This document shows, one piece after another, positions 12,579 to 24,954 of a DNA stretch of 64,000 nucleotides. Under the pieces are notes generated by a model. That model worked only from the letters and a program-made list of their open reading frames with translations. It made no database searches and was not told the origin of the DNA. Source of the DNA: Coptis chinensis (taxonomy: Eukaryota > Streptophyta > Magnoliopsida > Ranunculales > Ranunculaceae); NCBI GenBank assembly GCA_015680905.1, contig CM027377.1, forward strand, positions 19,430,501 through 19,494,500. The letters are read 5' to 3'. Both the position numbers and the translations under genes were made by a program. Numbering within the stretch: the stretch's first letter is position 1; each line of letters opens with the position of its first letter.

Positions 12579-12765
12579 TTTTTTTTTTTTTTTTTTTAAG
12601 AGATTGCAATCAAAATACTATACACACTGCAACATAATATCCGTTAAAACCAATTTAATATACTACTCAAATTATAGACAATAGTACAGGACCTTGGTGG
12701 ATTTGAACCACCATCTCTTGGGATGTATTTCACATTCAAGTGCTCTTCCATTGAGCTAAACATCC
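12579..12765 (-). mobile_element. tRNA-derived SINE with poly(A) tail
   Basis: On the minus strand a tRNA-like head starts at 12765 with an A-box (TTTAGCTCAATGG) and a B-box GGTTCAAATCC about 60 bases on. A tRNA-unrelated body follows, then a run of about 19 A (T at 12579-12597 on the plus strand). This head-body-tail order is that of a plant SINE transcribed by RNA polymerase III. The acceptor stem pairs imperfectly and the anticodon arm is too long for a working tRNA. Confidence 0.7.
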
Positions 12766-12769
12766 ACTT

Positions 12770-13911
12770 TAAAATGCCAATCTGCAACATAACCAAAGTT
12801 AAAAAGGAAATAGACAATGAATATTTAGAAAGGAAATTAAATAGTTATTGATCGGGACCGTACATTCACTACTCTTGGAGAAAAGACATGTTACCAAGAG
12901 CCCCTATATTCGAATTTCGATTCTAGCTAACACCTTACCCGTGAAGCACTAAATAAAACAACTAATTAAAATAGTGAACTTGCTAGTCAACCTACGCACC
13001 TAAGCACATTACGCCCGTGTGTTGTATATTACCTAACAAAATGGTTAAAAGATTTATATCACTCTGCCACTTTAATTTGGAGCAAAATTGATGATACCTT
13101 CTCTTCTATTTTTTTTTATCCGTCTCATCAATTAATCTTAATAAGGTCATGAGACCTTCCCTCACTTTTAGGAGTTGTTTTCCCTTTCAAGAAATTATCG
13201 AATCATTTCTATAAAAGTTGGTCCTTCTATTTGCATGTGTCTTGTGAAGTGTTTCAGGACCCCCACTCCCCACCCATCTCCCTTTGTCCAACCTCGTCCT
13301 CGAGGCAAAGACTTAACATTCTAATTTCGTTTATGAGTTCCATCCATATGACAAAAGACATGGACTGGGATGCCACGGTCTCCATAAACAAATAGAAATT
13401 CTCTAAAAGAAGCATCCTTGTGCCGATCGTTTGCATCCCCATAATGGCCCCACGCCAACGATTTAACATCGAAAAAAGTGAACAATCCTCGGATCTCTGG
13501 AGAGGTACTTTCAAGTGAAGGAACATCTTCTACCGATCCGAAGTACTCGGGTATTGTCTAATGAGTTTAGCCCGACGTACACTTTTATGAAATAAATGAA
13601 ATAGAATTACATATATGACCAACCGATAACAACCTGAATTTCTACTTACAAAGCATTTCAATTAACAAAATAAGAACAACCTCAAGTTTTTTATCTGTCC
13701 TGAGGGATATTGTGAAAGCAAAGAATGTGTTTTTTTTTTATGGGCAGCACCAATGTGTTTCTACTCTCTAAACTTCTCTCTCTCCTTTTCGGATGCATGT
13801 ACCGCAACAATTATTCACCAAGAATAAAAATATTTTGCATTCACACATTTAGCCTATGAGCATGGATTCATTAACAAAGGTCGCCACTGTTAAAATAAAA
13901 GTACAAACTAC
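12770..13911. other. Intergenic, no confident gene
   Basis: A 90-codon minus-strand ORF at 13254-13526 contains CSLFSMLNRWRGAIMGMQT and could be a decayed coding fragment, but no family is recognised. The rest is AT-rich. Confidence 0.4.
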
Positions 13912-14316
13912 CTGTAACAAATAAATAAAGAACACGTCACAAAATTGTTGGAATGCATCCAGAATAAACATTAGCTTAGTCGAAAGCGGATTGAATTTCT
14001 CTTCAGCAAGAATAAGTTGGCTTGCTTTATTGACTATTTCGGCCAATGGATGACAGACGAATGCTAAAGCATTCAAGTATGATGGGAAAGAAGACCTCGC
14101 CTGCTCACTTTTGCAACTTCTAGAACACTTGTGGAAATAAGTTTCCAAACGATGAAGCACGCCATCTAAGTATAGCAGATCCACACTACCGGTTGAAAGT
14201 TGGAGCAGTGAATTAGTAACCGAACTTTCAGATTTGTTACATTTCGGATGAAAATTTGTCTCCATAAAACACATGCCAACTGCATAAAGCTTGAATTTAA
14301 TCAACAGTACCAAAAC
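13912..14316 (-). CDS. Exon of an unrecognised gene
   Basis: A 405-nt open segment on the minus strand with an acceptor (CGACAG before 14316) and donor (CAG|GTAGTT after 13912) giving 135 codons. It is rich in Leu/Phe and Cys and includes DLLYLDGVLHRLETYF, YLNALAFVCHPLAEI and TKLMFILDAFQQFCDVFF, which look helical, like a repeat scaffold. I do not recognise the family. A further possible exon of the same strand lies at 15080-15205. Whether the gene is alive is unclear. Confidence 0.4.
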
Positions 14317-15079
14317 CTGTCGATAGTTTTGACAGATTAGATTCACAATAATTATCCACCTATAGAAACAAAATGAAGAATCTAATCGTTTCCTAAGATG
14401 GGATCGAGCACTAAAAAAAATCAACCTTTTACTATTCACCCAAAATCCTAATCGCATATGATTTTCACCCAACGGTTGGAAATACTGTTTGCATTTTGAA
14501 AGGGGAGGTAATCACAACGGTACACCACCCTCCAGTCTATAAACGTCAAATATGGTTGCAATTACGGACTCACATTGCATGCATATACATAAAGAAGATA
14601 AAACATTCAGATATCGGGATCATTTACCTTACTAAAATCACTTGCTATTTTGTGAAGATCGCTACCAACATCTTTACAATAATCTATGCTTGCAAATCGA
14701 CACCTTCTTAGACAATAATCTACAATATCAACTCATTCATTTACACCGCCTCTTCCACCCCAACCTGAAAAATTGTAAGAAAATGTTATGCTTCATGTTC
14801 TGCATCCATAAAACGGTTCAAACTTTGCACACTTCAAGAGATAGAGTAGTTAAATAAAATGCCAGGTTACCTCGCAGTCATTTCTAATAAAGTCCATCAA
14901 ACACTTCAACATATCAACAATAAGTAAATATTTACTTGACCATTGAGAGCTCGAGAGTATAACAAATATTTCTCGCAATCCGCACATTACAAATTCCAAA
15001 CATAAGACCTAACTAAATGCACGTGTTAATAGAGAGAAAACATAAATACGCATAATAAAAAAGAAAGACCATTTTCTTA

Positions 15080-15268
15080 CCAAATCTGCCGTGGATTGAA
15101 TCATCGTCATCTTGCGAGGTTGTCCCGAAAGAGACTTAGGCTCTATTTACGAGCAACGTTGGGATCACACATCTCTTCCGTGAGTTCTATCAATATCTCA
15201 ATCCTTAAAAAAAAAAAATATATAGGTGTACTTGAAGAATAATCCAATCTACAAATCAAGTACAAACC
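15080..15268 (-). pseudogene. Exon copy 1 of a duplicated segment (TEEMCDPNVA)
   Basis: On the minus strand this reads ...ILIELTEEMCDPNVAR, then an in-frame TAG, then ...RDNLARW, ending at a plausible donor GTAAGA near 15080. A T-rich intron end precedes it. The same segment with its flanking intron (about 150 bp) recurs at 16985-17136. The family is not recognised; it may belong to the same gene as the exon at 13912. Confidence 0.4.
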
Positions 15269-16984
15269 GTAAGCATCAATCTTAACAAATTGAATTTAAA
15301 AGGGTACTAAAGTACATTAACTAAGTAAATGACACCTGGACACAACAAAAAATGGGTAGTTTTCTTTAGATGGATGCTAGTTACGCTTTTGTATCGAGTT
15401 CTATGAGGGGCGTTTTCATTTCATTGGGGAGTTATTCTTGAGTGGGTGCTCGGACTTTTTACTTCTAAAATTTGGTGCTCGGACTTCAAAAATAATAACA
15501 GTTTAGTGTGTTTTTAATTGGTGAAGGTAGCTTCCTTCTTTTTCCTCCCATCTTGTGGGTCATGGGAGAGGTAAAAGTAGGAGCAAAGAAATCGTATTGG
15601 TTTTGAATCCCTCCTGTCTTTGCGTGTTCTTCAACCGATCTTTGGAACTTGAAGCATTCTTTCGAACTCTGCGACTGGATATTCTTTCCTCTGGATGGAT
15701 GTTTGAGGCATGCTAATTTCATAAGAAAGAGAAGGGGTAGAAGATAAATGAGATAGAAGAAAGAGAGAGTGATAGATAAATGTTGCAGAGTATTGGGGTG
15801 GGGTAACATGGGTAGAAATCTTCCTTGTGACTATTCCAAAATCCGAATTATATGGCCCTTTCATAGCTTTGTAGCCCTCGTTCACTCTGAGACTAAATTT
15901 TGGCCGTTACTACATTTAGGGTGAGGGAGTAATACACATGAATAACGAGAAAAGTTCTGTTTGATTTCTCTTTACTTGCTTTCGGGAGCTACCATTTTAA
16001 CCTTTACAATTTAATTGGAGTGGAAGATTTTGTCTTGTGTTTTTGCTTTCGGTGTTTTTGGTTTCGGACTATATCCGGAAGTGTCGGACTCACGTATACT
16101 GAGAACCAAGTTTTTTTTTTCCGAAAAATGAGATTAAGAAGTCGTGCCAAAGTTAACATGGGAAACCGCACTCGTGAAGTCTACCAATAATTCTAGCACA
16201 TCAATATACTTGGCATATTTATTATTCAAGAATTGTGTAATTACTTGATTAGCAAGTAAAAGGTTTAAATGTTGTTCTAACTTTCTAAGTTTTCTTGATA
16301 AGAGGTACAGGGAGAAGCAAGCAAGCAAGCAATAGGAGGATGGATAGGGATAATGAGCAAATGCCACCAAAAGGTTTTGGCACGTATATATACTAGATCC
16401 CGAGTGGGAAAGAAAAATTTCACAACCGGTATGCAATCGATCAGTAGCAAGGCTTCCTCTAAACAGGGAAAGAAGCCGCCACTCCAGGTTTTCCGGTGCC
16501 TTACGGTCTTAGGCCCACGGATTTCTTGTTTGGGACATGGAACCTGCGTCGATGTTTCGGTATGTAAATAAAAATCTGTTTGTGCTTGTAAAAAGTAAAA
16601 TGAGTTCTCGACATGACATCATATTGAAGTTATGTGTGTGAACTGCTCAACGAGCGAAGAAGCCAAGTAACCTAGAAAAAACTTCGAATGGGATGTTTGT
16701 GCATTATAATGCAAATAATATGCCCGTGTGGTCCCTTGATAAACTTCATTGTAAGGCTATAATTTCATGTATTAACTGGTTAAAGTTTTCTTCTATCTAT
16801 CTATTATGTGGACAATGTGTGCTTGTGCGTTCGCTGATCATATCCTACTACCTAACTCCTATCTTACGTGAAATATGTTCAAAACCTCACTCACACCCAC
16901 ACCTCTTGAATCAATAAAAACAAAACAAAAAAGAGAGAAAATGGCCCTTTCCCTCGGTTGAAGTGGGACACTACAAACGTAAAG
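15269..16984. other. No gene recognised between duplicated exons
   Basis: Mixed AT-rich DNA with short ORFs on both strands, none with a domain I recognise. The stretch separates two copies of the TEEMCDPNVA exon, so it may be part of a segmental duplication or an insertion within one gene. Confidence 0.4.
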
Positions 16985-17136
16985 CGTGAGGTTGTCCCGA
17001 AGAGACTTAGGCTCTATTTCTCGAGCAACGTTGGGATCACACATCTCTTCCGTGAGTTCTATCAATATCTCAATCCCAGAAAAAAAAAATATATAGGTGT
17101 ACTTGAAGAATAATCCAATCTACAAATCAAGTACAT
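16985..17136 (-). pseudogene. Exon copy 2 of the duplicated segment
   Basis: A near-identical direct repeat of 15112-15268, including the T-rich intron end. Here the reading frame stays open through TEEMCDPNVAREIEPKSL and RDNLT. The sequence diverges after RDNL, so only the exon 5' part and preceding intron are shared. Best read as a partial gene duplication. Confidence 0.5.
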
Positions 17137-17139
17137 CAA

Positions 17140-17822
17140 ATAGTTCAAGTGAATTGCTCTTTGAAAGCACGGGGCCTTCCGATGAAACCTCGGGTTTGTA
17201 TATATATTAACTCCCTGTGCAAGCACAATCAAACATTTACCACATGTATGCATCGAGGCCATTATTAAGGCAATAACACGGACTCACAAAACGCCAAAAC
17301 TGCTATAACTATGATGACGTTTAGTCAAATAGTAGACATACTCTTCGATCTTCACCATGGGCAAACCGATCCTAGGTAGAGTAAGAGCATTCACATTGCA
17401 AGCATTCATTCCCTTGTGCAATGCAATCAAACACATCCTAAATTATGAAAACCGGACAAACACACAATTATTTAACGGTGTAAAACTTGTCAAAAGAGTG
17501 AAACTCCACGGTAGTAGTTGAACGGACATGGGTGAGAAAACGGTTCTTGTTTTTAGCTTAGCCTAGTGCAAGGTCTTTAAGATACATTACGTTAGCACTC
17601 CTTATACCTCTTCTTGATTGCACATTGGTCCCGCTTTTGGCAAGAAATACCACTAACCAAAGTTTGCCTACAATAACCGCGAATTTGGTTTTATAGAGTG
17701 TGAAAATTTAGAATATAAACATGAAATGTCAACAAACACAGTGGCCACTAATATCTAGTTGCATAACAATAGAATGTCTAGTGCAAAATTAGTACATGTA
17801 TATAAAGTTTGAAAAGAAGCAC
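17140..17822. other. No gene recognised
   Basis: AT-rich DNA between the duplicated exon and the CIP7-like fragment; no domain or repeat was seen. Confidence 0.4.
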
Positions 17823-18041
17823 CTAGGATCGTCCATAGGAGGATAGGGTGGCTGGAAAAATGGTCCAATTCTGGATAGTTTTGATAGTAAGGCATGGCAT
17901 GCATTGGATGCGGTTGGAAGATGGGAGGCACTCCGTGTGGATGAATAGGCCACCGAGGGTACATAGGATCTTTGATATTGTCCTTGGAAATACTCCTCGG
18001 CTGCACAGGGGGTATTTGTGTATCCAGTGGAGGCCTTTTCT
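17823..18041 (-). pseudogene. COP1-interacting protein 7-like exon fragment
   Basis: A minus-strand segment between an acceptor (TTCCAG) and a donor (CCTAG|GTGC). It encodes a Pro/Tyr/Met-rich stretch: SKDNIKDPMYPRWPIHPHG, MHAMPYYQNYPE, then in a shifted frame GPFFQPPYPPMDDPR. This 'MPYYQNYP...FFQPPYPPMEDPR' pattern is, as I recall it, found in plant CIP7-like proteins. A single frameshift lies between YPE and GPFF, and no other exon of the gene is recognised, so it is a stranded fragment. Family assignment is from memory and moderately sure. Confidence 0.5.
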
Positions 18042-18049
18042 CTGGAAAA

Positions 18050-18950
18050 GTTTAAATAATACATTGCTTATTTCATTTGATCGATATCCAAAGAAGACGC
18101 CGAGAATTTTTTTATAAAAAGCATGTTAAAGAACCACTTTAGTTCTTTTTTGTGGGATCTGAATGTGCTAAAAAGTACGAGAATTCTTCTAACAGTGTTT
18201 ATTCACTTACACTCCTGTACATTGAAATTGGAAACAACCTCAAACCAAATGAAAAACTTTCTCGGAAGGATGGTTGGTTTGCTATCCCCAAAATTTCAAA
18301 CGCCGTTTGATAGTAGGAGATTTATTTCGTGTTAAATATCTTAAGCCAAAGGGAAAATGGAAAAATGTAAATGATGTTTTTTGACTGCCCCATCTACAAT
18401 GAAAATCATACCTGCATTCGACTCATGCCATAATTCCCAGATTCATTCCCTTCTTTGCCTCAATAGAAATCACAGTCTTAGGGAGCAATCATAGAAGAGA
18501 CGCCGAAGGATCCGACATTGTTTCAAATTGAATCAATTTCAAGCCACCGGCGGTTCATGCTTTTCCTTCCATAGTCTGCACAAACTTTATGCACATCCCT
18601 GTTGCAACACATAGATGGAATCATTGGTAGCTTAATGTATTTTTAAAATATACACTACGCTTCGGGCATTCTTTACCCATACAATCCGAAACTACTCGTG
18701 ATTTTTCCTTTTCCGTGGCATCAGCTGCTTCTGTGTTTTCCACAACTTCTCTTGGCCATAATCATCAATCTGATTAAATGAAGCCAATTTGTTACAATAA
18801 CAAAACAATAAATATACTAAGAGCATCCCACCATTGAGAATTGAACCAAGTGAATTTCAAACTTACTGGAACACCGTAATGTTTAGTCAAGACCTCTTCC
18901 AGAACTTCCAAGCACCCCAAATGAGTTGCTCTCATCTATTGAGTAACTAT
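18050..18950. other. No gene recognised
   Basis: No further exon of the CIP7-like gene and no other domain could be identified on either strand. Confidence 0.4.
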
Positions 18951-19114
18951 TGAGAGAGTTTGAATTAATGTTTCTAGTGTTTCTGGACTTGAAGATGAAG
19001 GTGGTGGAAAGGCGTCATCCTTTCAGAGGAGGATATTCTGAGAAAGGCGTCATCTTGAGAGAGTTTGAATTAATGTTTCTAGTGTTTCTGGACTTGAAGA
19101 TGAAGGTGGTGGAG
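18951..19114 (+). repeat. 105-bp tandem duplication
   Basis: A block beginning TGAGAGAGTTTGAATTAATG at 18951 recurs at 19056 with the same following 40 bases (to GAAGGTGGTGGA). The spacer carries two copies of AAAGGCGTCAT. The duplication keeps an open frame (FELMFLVFLDLKMKVVE twice; 105 is divisible by 3), but the peptide is not recognised. Confidence 0.8.
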
Positions 19115-19958
19115 ATATCTCTTCCCTGTTCAACTACGTTTTGTGGTTATCTTCAAATGCAGAAATCTTTTCATCTTCTTCTTCTTCTTCTCTAATGGTT
19201 CTTCTTCTTCGTCGAAATTTATAGACTTTATATTGATGAAGATCAAGGACACTCCAAGACTGATTTCTTCGTCGAGTAACTACTTGAAAGTTGCATTCTT
19301 CTCCAAGAAATTATTGTCTGTTCTTCAGAGTTCAATTATTTTGGAAGAAGAATAAGAGAGAGAGTTTGAAAGTATAGAAATAGGTTTTTAACTATTTTGG
19401 GCTACGAACAATTGAAAAAGGGCGTAGAATTCATTTTTTTTTAGATAAAATCTGATGTGTCAGTGTGAGAGAAAAAAGGGGGGCTGACGTGGGTCACTGG
19501 GAGCATTCTCAACTACTGAGTATTAATGGTCTTTGATGTGACATATAGGACTTTGTCAAAGTTTTAATATTATTATCCAAGTAAAAAAAAATAAAAAATC
19601 TTCGTGAAGATTTTAGTTAAACTTATTCAAAACCCCTTAACTATGTCTATTTGGTGGCAAGGCAACAATATAATGTCTATTTGAAAGCTAAATTAGGGAT
19701 GTAGCACAAACCACTCAGCCCCATAGCTTCTTATTCTGATAGTTATCATTGTACCCTCTTAGACAATTGTGAGGTTAATCGGTTAAGATGTGTTTTTAGT
19801 TTAAATATGATGTTATCAATAGCTTATATTTAAGAAACATATATTAAAACTTACCACAAAGATTCGCTGATTTGGAATTCTTTAAATCCATAAAGTTTCG
19901 ACTCTCTCTCTTTGAGAGGATATGGAGTTATGAAATTAGAGAGAATCTTCCACTTTTG
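19115..19958. other. No gene recognised; CTT-rich tract
   Basis: A TTC/TCT-rich tract (19170-19215) and AT-rich DNA; no coding signal I can support. Confidence 0.4.
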
Positions 19959-19966
19959 GTTTTGGA

Positions 19967-20403
19967 TATGGCTGGAAATGGTGCGGGTTTTGACCCGAAT
20001 CTGACCCGATCCAAATCTATTTCAACGGGTTTGGACCTTAATAATGAATGAGTCCGAATAAGAAATGGTTCGGATATGGATTATCTATTTTTAATTCGGG
20101 TTCAAATATGGTTCTACTCTAAACGGTTCGGATCCTCCTAGATCCAAATCCAAAATAAGAATTCATGTGTTTTACTTTTGCACGTATTGTGTTATTATCA
20201 AAACGTTGGGTGATTGAGACCTTGTGGTTTGCAATTCGGGTCGAGTCGGATCTGATTATACCATTTAAAGAAATGGTTCGAATATGGTATGACATTTTGG
20301 ATCCATTCGGGTCATGAATCCGGATCTGGTTTTGTCTTGAAAAAATGGATCTGGGCATAGATATAGTCTGATCCGACCCAAACCCGCTCCATTTCCAGCC
20401 CTA
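19967..20403. mobile_element. hAT-type MITE
   Basis: A 437-bp element with inverted ends TATGGCTGGAAATGG and CCATTTCCAGCCCTA, flanked by perfect 8-bp direct repeats GTTTTGGA (19959-19966 and 20404-20411). Eight-base duplications and a TAGGG-like end are typical of hAT transposons. The interior is full of GACCCGA/TCGGGTC and GGATCC-like words, so it could fold back. No transposase is encoded. Confidence 0.88.
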
Positions 20404-20411
20404 GTTTTGGA

Positions 20412-20909
20412 TAGTAGAGTTGAATGCGAGTGAAAAGAAAAGCAAAGAATTTATTAAGGTTTAATAAGGAAGTTGGTTGGGATCGTAGTCGTACACTTGG
20501 CACTCTTTGTGAACTGGAAAGGGAGTATATGTTGTTGAGCTCTAATTTTGACAAGGGGTATGGCTCGTAGGATTGTGAAATCCAAAATATCCTACGCCAC
20601 TTCATCTCTGGCGCATAATGAAAATAAATAATGATATCATTCTGAGCCACTTAATGAATGACCATTTCTTTTTCTACGCCACTTAAACATGCCTAATTGA
20701 GCCAATCGATATCAATTGGGCGTACAATGTACTCTCTATTCCTCAATAATACTTCGTATATATATAGAGAGCAATTTACGGATAGAGAGTAGAAACCTCC
20801 GACACATATAACCATTGACTCCATTTTTATGGAGATAGGGAGTCATTGGACTCAACCTTAGGCATGTAAATTTCAAAAGAGAAGTGTCCTCTGAATATCA
20901 CATCACTAC
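20412..20909. other. No gene recognised
   Basis: Short non-coding stretch between the hAT MITE and the LTR remnant. Confidence 0.4.
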
Positions 20910-21395
20910 TGTGAGGGACTAATACCCACATCCTATAGATATTATACACGTGTTCAGCACAAGCGAAGCCACCAACCGATCTCCACCACATACTCCTACA
21001 GGTCGCTTCACAGCACCCCGTACTTGCAGATCGCTCCATAGCAACTCAAACCAAGAACACGAGATCGTCCTACTAGTTCAATGGCTACAACGATCTCCAA
21101 AAGATCCACACTTGCTCGTGCCATAACAGATAGTAATGTATGCCACAGTTGTCTCCATCAAGACCAGAGCTCCAGGCGCGCACTTCATTACTCCACCACA
21201 ACTCACCATCATGGCTCATTAAATGACCTCAAGTCCTGAACTTGACCTGGCACGGGAGAGAAGGAAGCGCGGACATCTTGCCTATATAAAGAGAAGAGGA
21301 ACTACGTCTGACTTGATTTAGGTGGCACCTAAGAACTTGATATGTAAGCAGCTTGCATCTGTTGCGAACTTAGTCAACACCAAATGCAATAATTC
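20910..21395 (+). mobile_element. Diverged LTR remnant related to the LTR at 36588
   Basis: It begins TGTGAGGGACTAAT, matching the start of the LTR at 36588, and stays alignable: an ACACGTGT motif, a TATATAAA box near 21283, GAACTACGTC, then GATATGTAAGCAGCTTGC and GCGAACTTAGTC. Similarity fades by 21395. It is an old, broken LTR copy with no internal region seen beside it. Confidence 0.65.
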
Positions 21396-23517
21396 ACATT
21401 TCCATCCCCAATCAAGACCTGTAAAGCTTAGACCAAATCGAGCATTTACAATCACCTCATAAAGAGAACCATATATAAACCATAAGGATAGGGAACTAAT
21501 TAAGGAATAACTGAATAACCAAACATGCTTTTGCTTTAATTTAAAAATATGGAGTGAAACAACCCAATATATAGAGATATAAACAAACAATGAGAAATAT
21601 CCTAAAGTGGTGATATATATTACACACGAACAATTGCATCTCACTATATAGATAGGAATGAAGAACGCCATTAGATGTGTTAGACATAGATAAACAAAGG
21701 ACGGAAGGAATTAATATAAGTGGAAGTCTAAAACTTAATTAATGTAATCTTCATGAAAGCGGATTCATCGTCCACCATTTAGGTAGAGAGTTTATACCAT
21801 CATGGTTCTAAAACATGTAAAAGAGTAATAAGAAGTCACCATTGAAGTTTAAACCGAATCTTACATTGATTGTCAAAAAAAAAATTATTAGATACTCTCG
21901 TCTCTCTATCTCTTCTTCCAATATCATGATATATTGTACATGTTAGGGCATCACCAATGCAGAGCTTTAAAACCCAGGGCCACGTCAGTTTTTGGAGGGC
22001 GATAAAGAGTAGCGAAAACTCTATCTTAATGGTTGTTCTTAAATATAATTTTCAAGTATCTGTCTTTTCATCAAACCGTGAAAATGGTCATGTTCTTCAT
22101 TGTTTGAGATCTTCCTCTCTCTCTCTAGCCTAAGGGTAGGTGATAATATGCCTAAGTTATCTTCTGCTTTGGTTGTTATATTTTGACATTCTACGAATGT
22201 CATTTTGTGTTTTGTATTATCTTTGTTAAGATCATATCATTTCTCGAATTATGACACTATTTATATATCTATATTTCAACTTAAGCCATAATAATGCATT
22301 TTGTTGTTTGAGGTAGCATCTCCTTCTTTCTCTATATGTGTTTTACATATGTATATTGCTTACGTTCATGTAGCATAATATTTTATGTCTTCTGCCTCAT
22401 GCTATTAGTTGAGACTAAGCTTTTCACAAGCCAAACCTCTTTTTAAAAATATTTTATTTTGGTGCAAGTGAGTGCATTGTTGATCATTCTTTCTGTGCAC
22501 CTGTCATTAATCCCTTTAGATGTAGATGCTTCTGTAGATTGATCGTTTTTATTGGCTTCTACAATCAGTTTAATTGTGGATGATTTGATGATTCTTTATT
22601 ATATATGTATCGACGTGTTACATTCCATTATTTTGATTTAGAATTATTGGAAAAATTATACTGCAATTTCTCTTATCCTTTTTATATTATAGATATGAAT
22701 GGTATTTGGGGGGTTTTTGTGCAACCCAATAGGCAGTAGCATCGTTTTTTTCCCATACGTCTTCTATTCATTTATGTTATATCTATCCTTACAATAGGAT
22801 TCATGGATAAAGGGAAACGACCAATGGACCCAGACGTGCTACAACTGAAAGACAAAGAAATCAGAGTCAAGCAAGAAATCGAGCATATGGATAAGTTCTT
22901 TCGATCCAAATGGCACAACTTTTACAGTTCGTACTCTTCCGCCTCCTACTGACGCTAGATCACATCAACTTAACAGAATGACAACAACAACATCCCAATA
23001 CCGCATGACTTTGCAAACAATTGAAAGAGCTATGACACTTCAAATTGTTCCCATGGTGGAGAGATGCTAGTGCAATTCTCTTTGGAAATGTCAGAACATT
23101 TGCCTCGAGTCCTCGACTAGGCCCATGTGAAACGATTCTAAGGAGGTGAATTCCCATAAAACTTCATGACGCACTGTGGACCATAAACGATTTTAATTTT
23201 GCATAAAACTGGGGTAAAAACACTGATTCCAGTCTTTATTAGCCTAAAACCCATTGACTTTTTGAATTACGGCTAAAGCCCACCCATTTTTTTAGTTGTG
23301 AATTAAAAGTTTCCGCATGTTAAAATTGCAGAATAAGGTCATTGACCCAATTAGATCATCTCCTTTAGTTTCTTTTAATACCAAATTTACCCTTTTCTTC
23401 TCTATTTAGTTCTTATTGTAGCTTGTCTTCGAAAAATCGCTCTTTTATTGAGTTTGAGATCGTGATATATGATTTCTTCAATTGAAAATGTTTGAGTAAC
23501 ATAAATTTGCTATCCAT
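21396..23517. other. Mostly unrecognised, with a short ORF at 22803
   Basis: AT-rich DNA. A 49-codon plus-strand ORF at 22803-22952 (MDKGKRPMDPDVLQLKDKE, charged and probably helical) could be a transposon-protein remnant. No supported family. GGGCATCACCAATGC near 21953 looks like a MITE end but no partner was found. Confidence 0.35.
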
Positions 23518-24500
23518 GGATAATGGAGAAAGGAATCATTGGTGGCTTGGCAAGAAAAAGGTTAGATTTTTATTATGTTGGGTTTTTGATTTAATGTGTA
23601 AATGAGAATTGGTGTTCTTCATTTTTGAGTTTTAAGCTTGGTTTTGTTAAGGTATAGTGTACGTTTGACTTTGTTAAGCTTCAAATACTTAAAGAAATGA
23701 AATTTTTCTTGTTTGTTATGGTGTAAAACAGATGTCGATAGAAATGTCAAAGATGCAAGAACTCTTATTACAACACAAGATCAATTAGAGATGGTTACAA
23801 TACTTAATCTTTTTGATGCATCACTTGCACTTTCACCTAGATATGAAGTAGCATTGGAACTCAATTCTAGAACACTTCTTTCGATTTAAGGAAGTGGCTA
23901 ATATGCTCTAGGAATACATTCTTAGCTTTAAAATGATGTATGATAAAGAATTGACTACTTCTTTAGACAATAGTAGTTAACAAGAGATTTCGAGAGAAAG
24001 AGTGAAGCTTCTTTCTGAAAAAATTTCATCAACCAATTCATCTGATAGACAATCTTCACTCAAGATCAAATGCTTTTATGTTTCTAATATGAAGAAAAAG
24101 TTATGGCTGTGTTTTGTAAACAATATGATAAAGAAGGTCAATGGGGGTAAATTATTCATCTCAATTTATTTAGCAATTGTGGTTTATGTGGATTGATTTG
24201 GAGGATTATTGGAATAAATGGTATCTCACTATCCTTATGCAATTAATGCAGATATTTGGTATTGGGTGAAGCTTGTTGCTATCTTGGATTAATAGAAGAC
24301 ACAATGGTTCTCCTACAAACAGCAAACCGCTACAATTCGAAGATAAATCATATGATGTTATGAGGATATATTTATCTTGTCTAATATCATTTTGTACAAT
24401 GACATGAATAACACCACGTTGCCTCCCTCCGAGGCTGCATCAGATTTCAAAGGGGTATTATGCCGAGACATTGCTTGTATTTGTGATTCTTCTGAGCATT
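23518..24500 (+). pseudogene. Decayed TPR-domain protein gene
   Basis: Plus-strand remains of a plant TPR/DnaJ-like protein. First exon MDNGERNHWWLGKK (23518-23560) with a donor, then after an intron NVKDARTLITTQDQ and LNLFDASLALSPRYEVALEL, then in other frames SRERVKLLSEKISS, YLVLGEACCYLGLIEDTMVLLQ and finally a C-terminal-type piece GVLCRDIACICD. Several stops and frameshifts break it, for example the stop after NSRTLLSI, and most of the middle and C-terminal half is absent. The retained intron argues against a retrocopy. The family is recognised from its conserved order; I give no gene symbol. Confidence 0.65.
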
Positions 24501-24509
24501 AGACTGTGC

Positions 24510-24539
24510 GTTGTTGTTGTTGTTGTTGTTTTTTTTTTA
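24510..24539 (+). repeat. (GTT)n microsatellite with poly(T)
   Basis: About eight GTT triplets followed by a run of T, immediately upstream of a tRNA-like sequence. Confidence 0.8.
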
Positions 24540-24560
24540 GACAAATCGTAGTTTTACGAA

Positions 24561-24631
24561 GGATCCATAAGCTAAAAATGGAAGAGCACTCATTAAATGA
24601 GAGAGTGATGGTTCGAGTCCATCTAGATCCA
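24561..24631 (+). other. tRNA-like sequence (SINE head or tRNA pseudogene)
   Basis: GGATCCA at the 5' end and TAGATCC at the 3' end pair as an acceptor stem with one mismatch. GATGG-TTCGAGT-CCATC forms a perfect T-arm with a good B-box. The D-arm is weak and the anticodon arm (CTCATTAAATGAG) cannot form a normal seven-base loop, so it is not a working tRNA. Two related sequences lie at 12700 and 31284 on the minus strand. Confidence 0.5.
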
Positions 24632-24954
24632 ATTCTAACACCTTTTGGTGTAAAAAGGAATAAAACCCCCATTTGATGGTAGTATTTGCATAAGATGCCT
24701 CTTTGCATAGATGATCGATAACATTTGTATATGTATTATATTAGATTTTGTCTTAGGTTAAAGACATGTTTTAGATTTGTTTTTCGCACAAACAGTTTTT
24801 GCATTGCGCAAGTAAGTTAAAAAAACCAATGGTTTTGTGATGGTAAATTATACCTTTTTACCATATATAGATGGCATAGGTTTTACGTTTCACAACAACT
24901 CATATCTAAAGCATGAGACTTTCTTCAATGAACACTGACTTGGTAGTAATAGAC

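Noticed and set aside
12690-12768. Functional tRNA gene on the minus strand
   Set aside because: The T-arm and B-box are good, but the anticodon arm is too long and the acceptor stem mispairs; a downstream body and poly(A) point to a SINE.
13254-13526. 90-codon minus-strand ORF
   Set aside because: Some coding-like character but no domain, splice site or neighbour supports it.
24561-24631. Functional tRNA gene
   Set aside because: No seven-base anticodon loop can be formed and the D-arm is weak.
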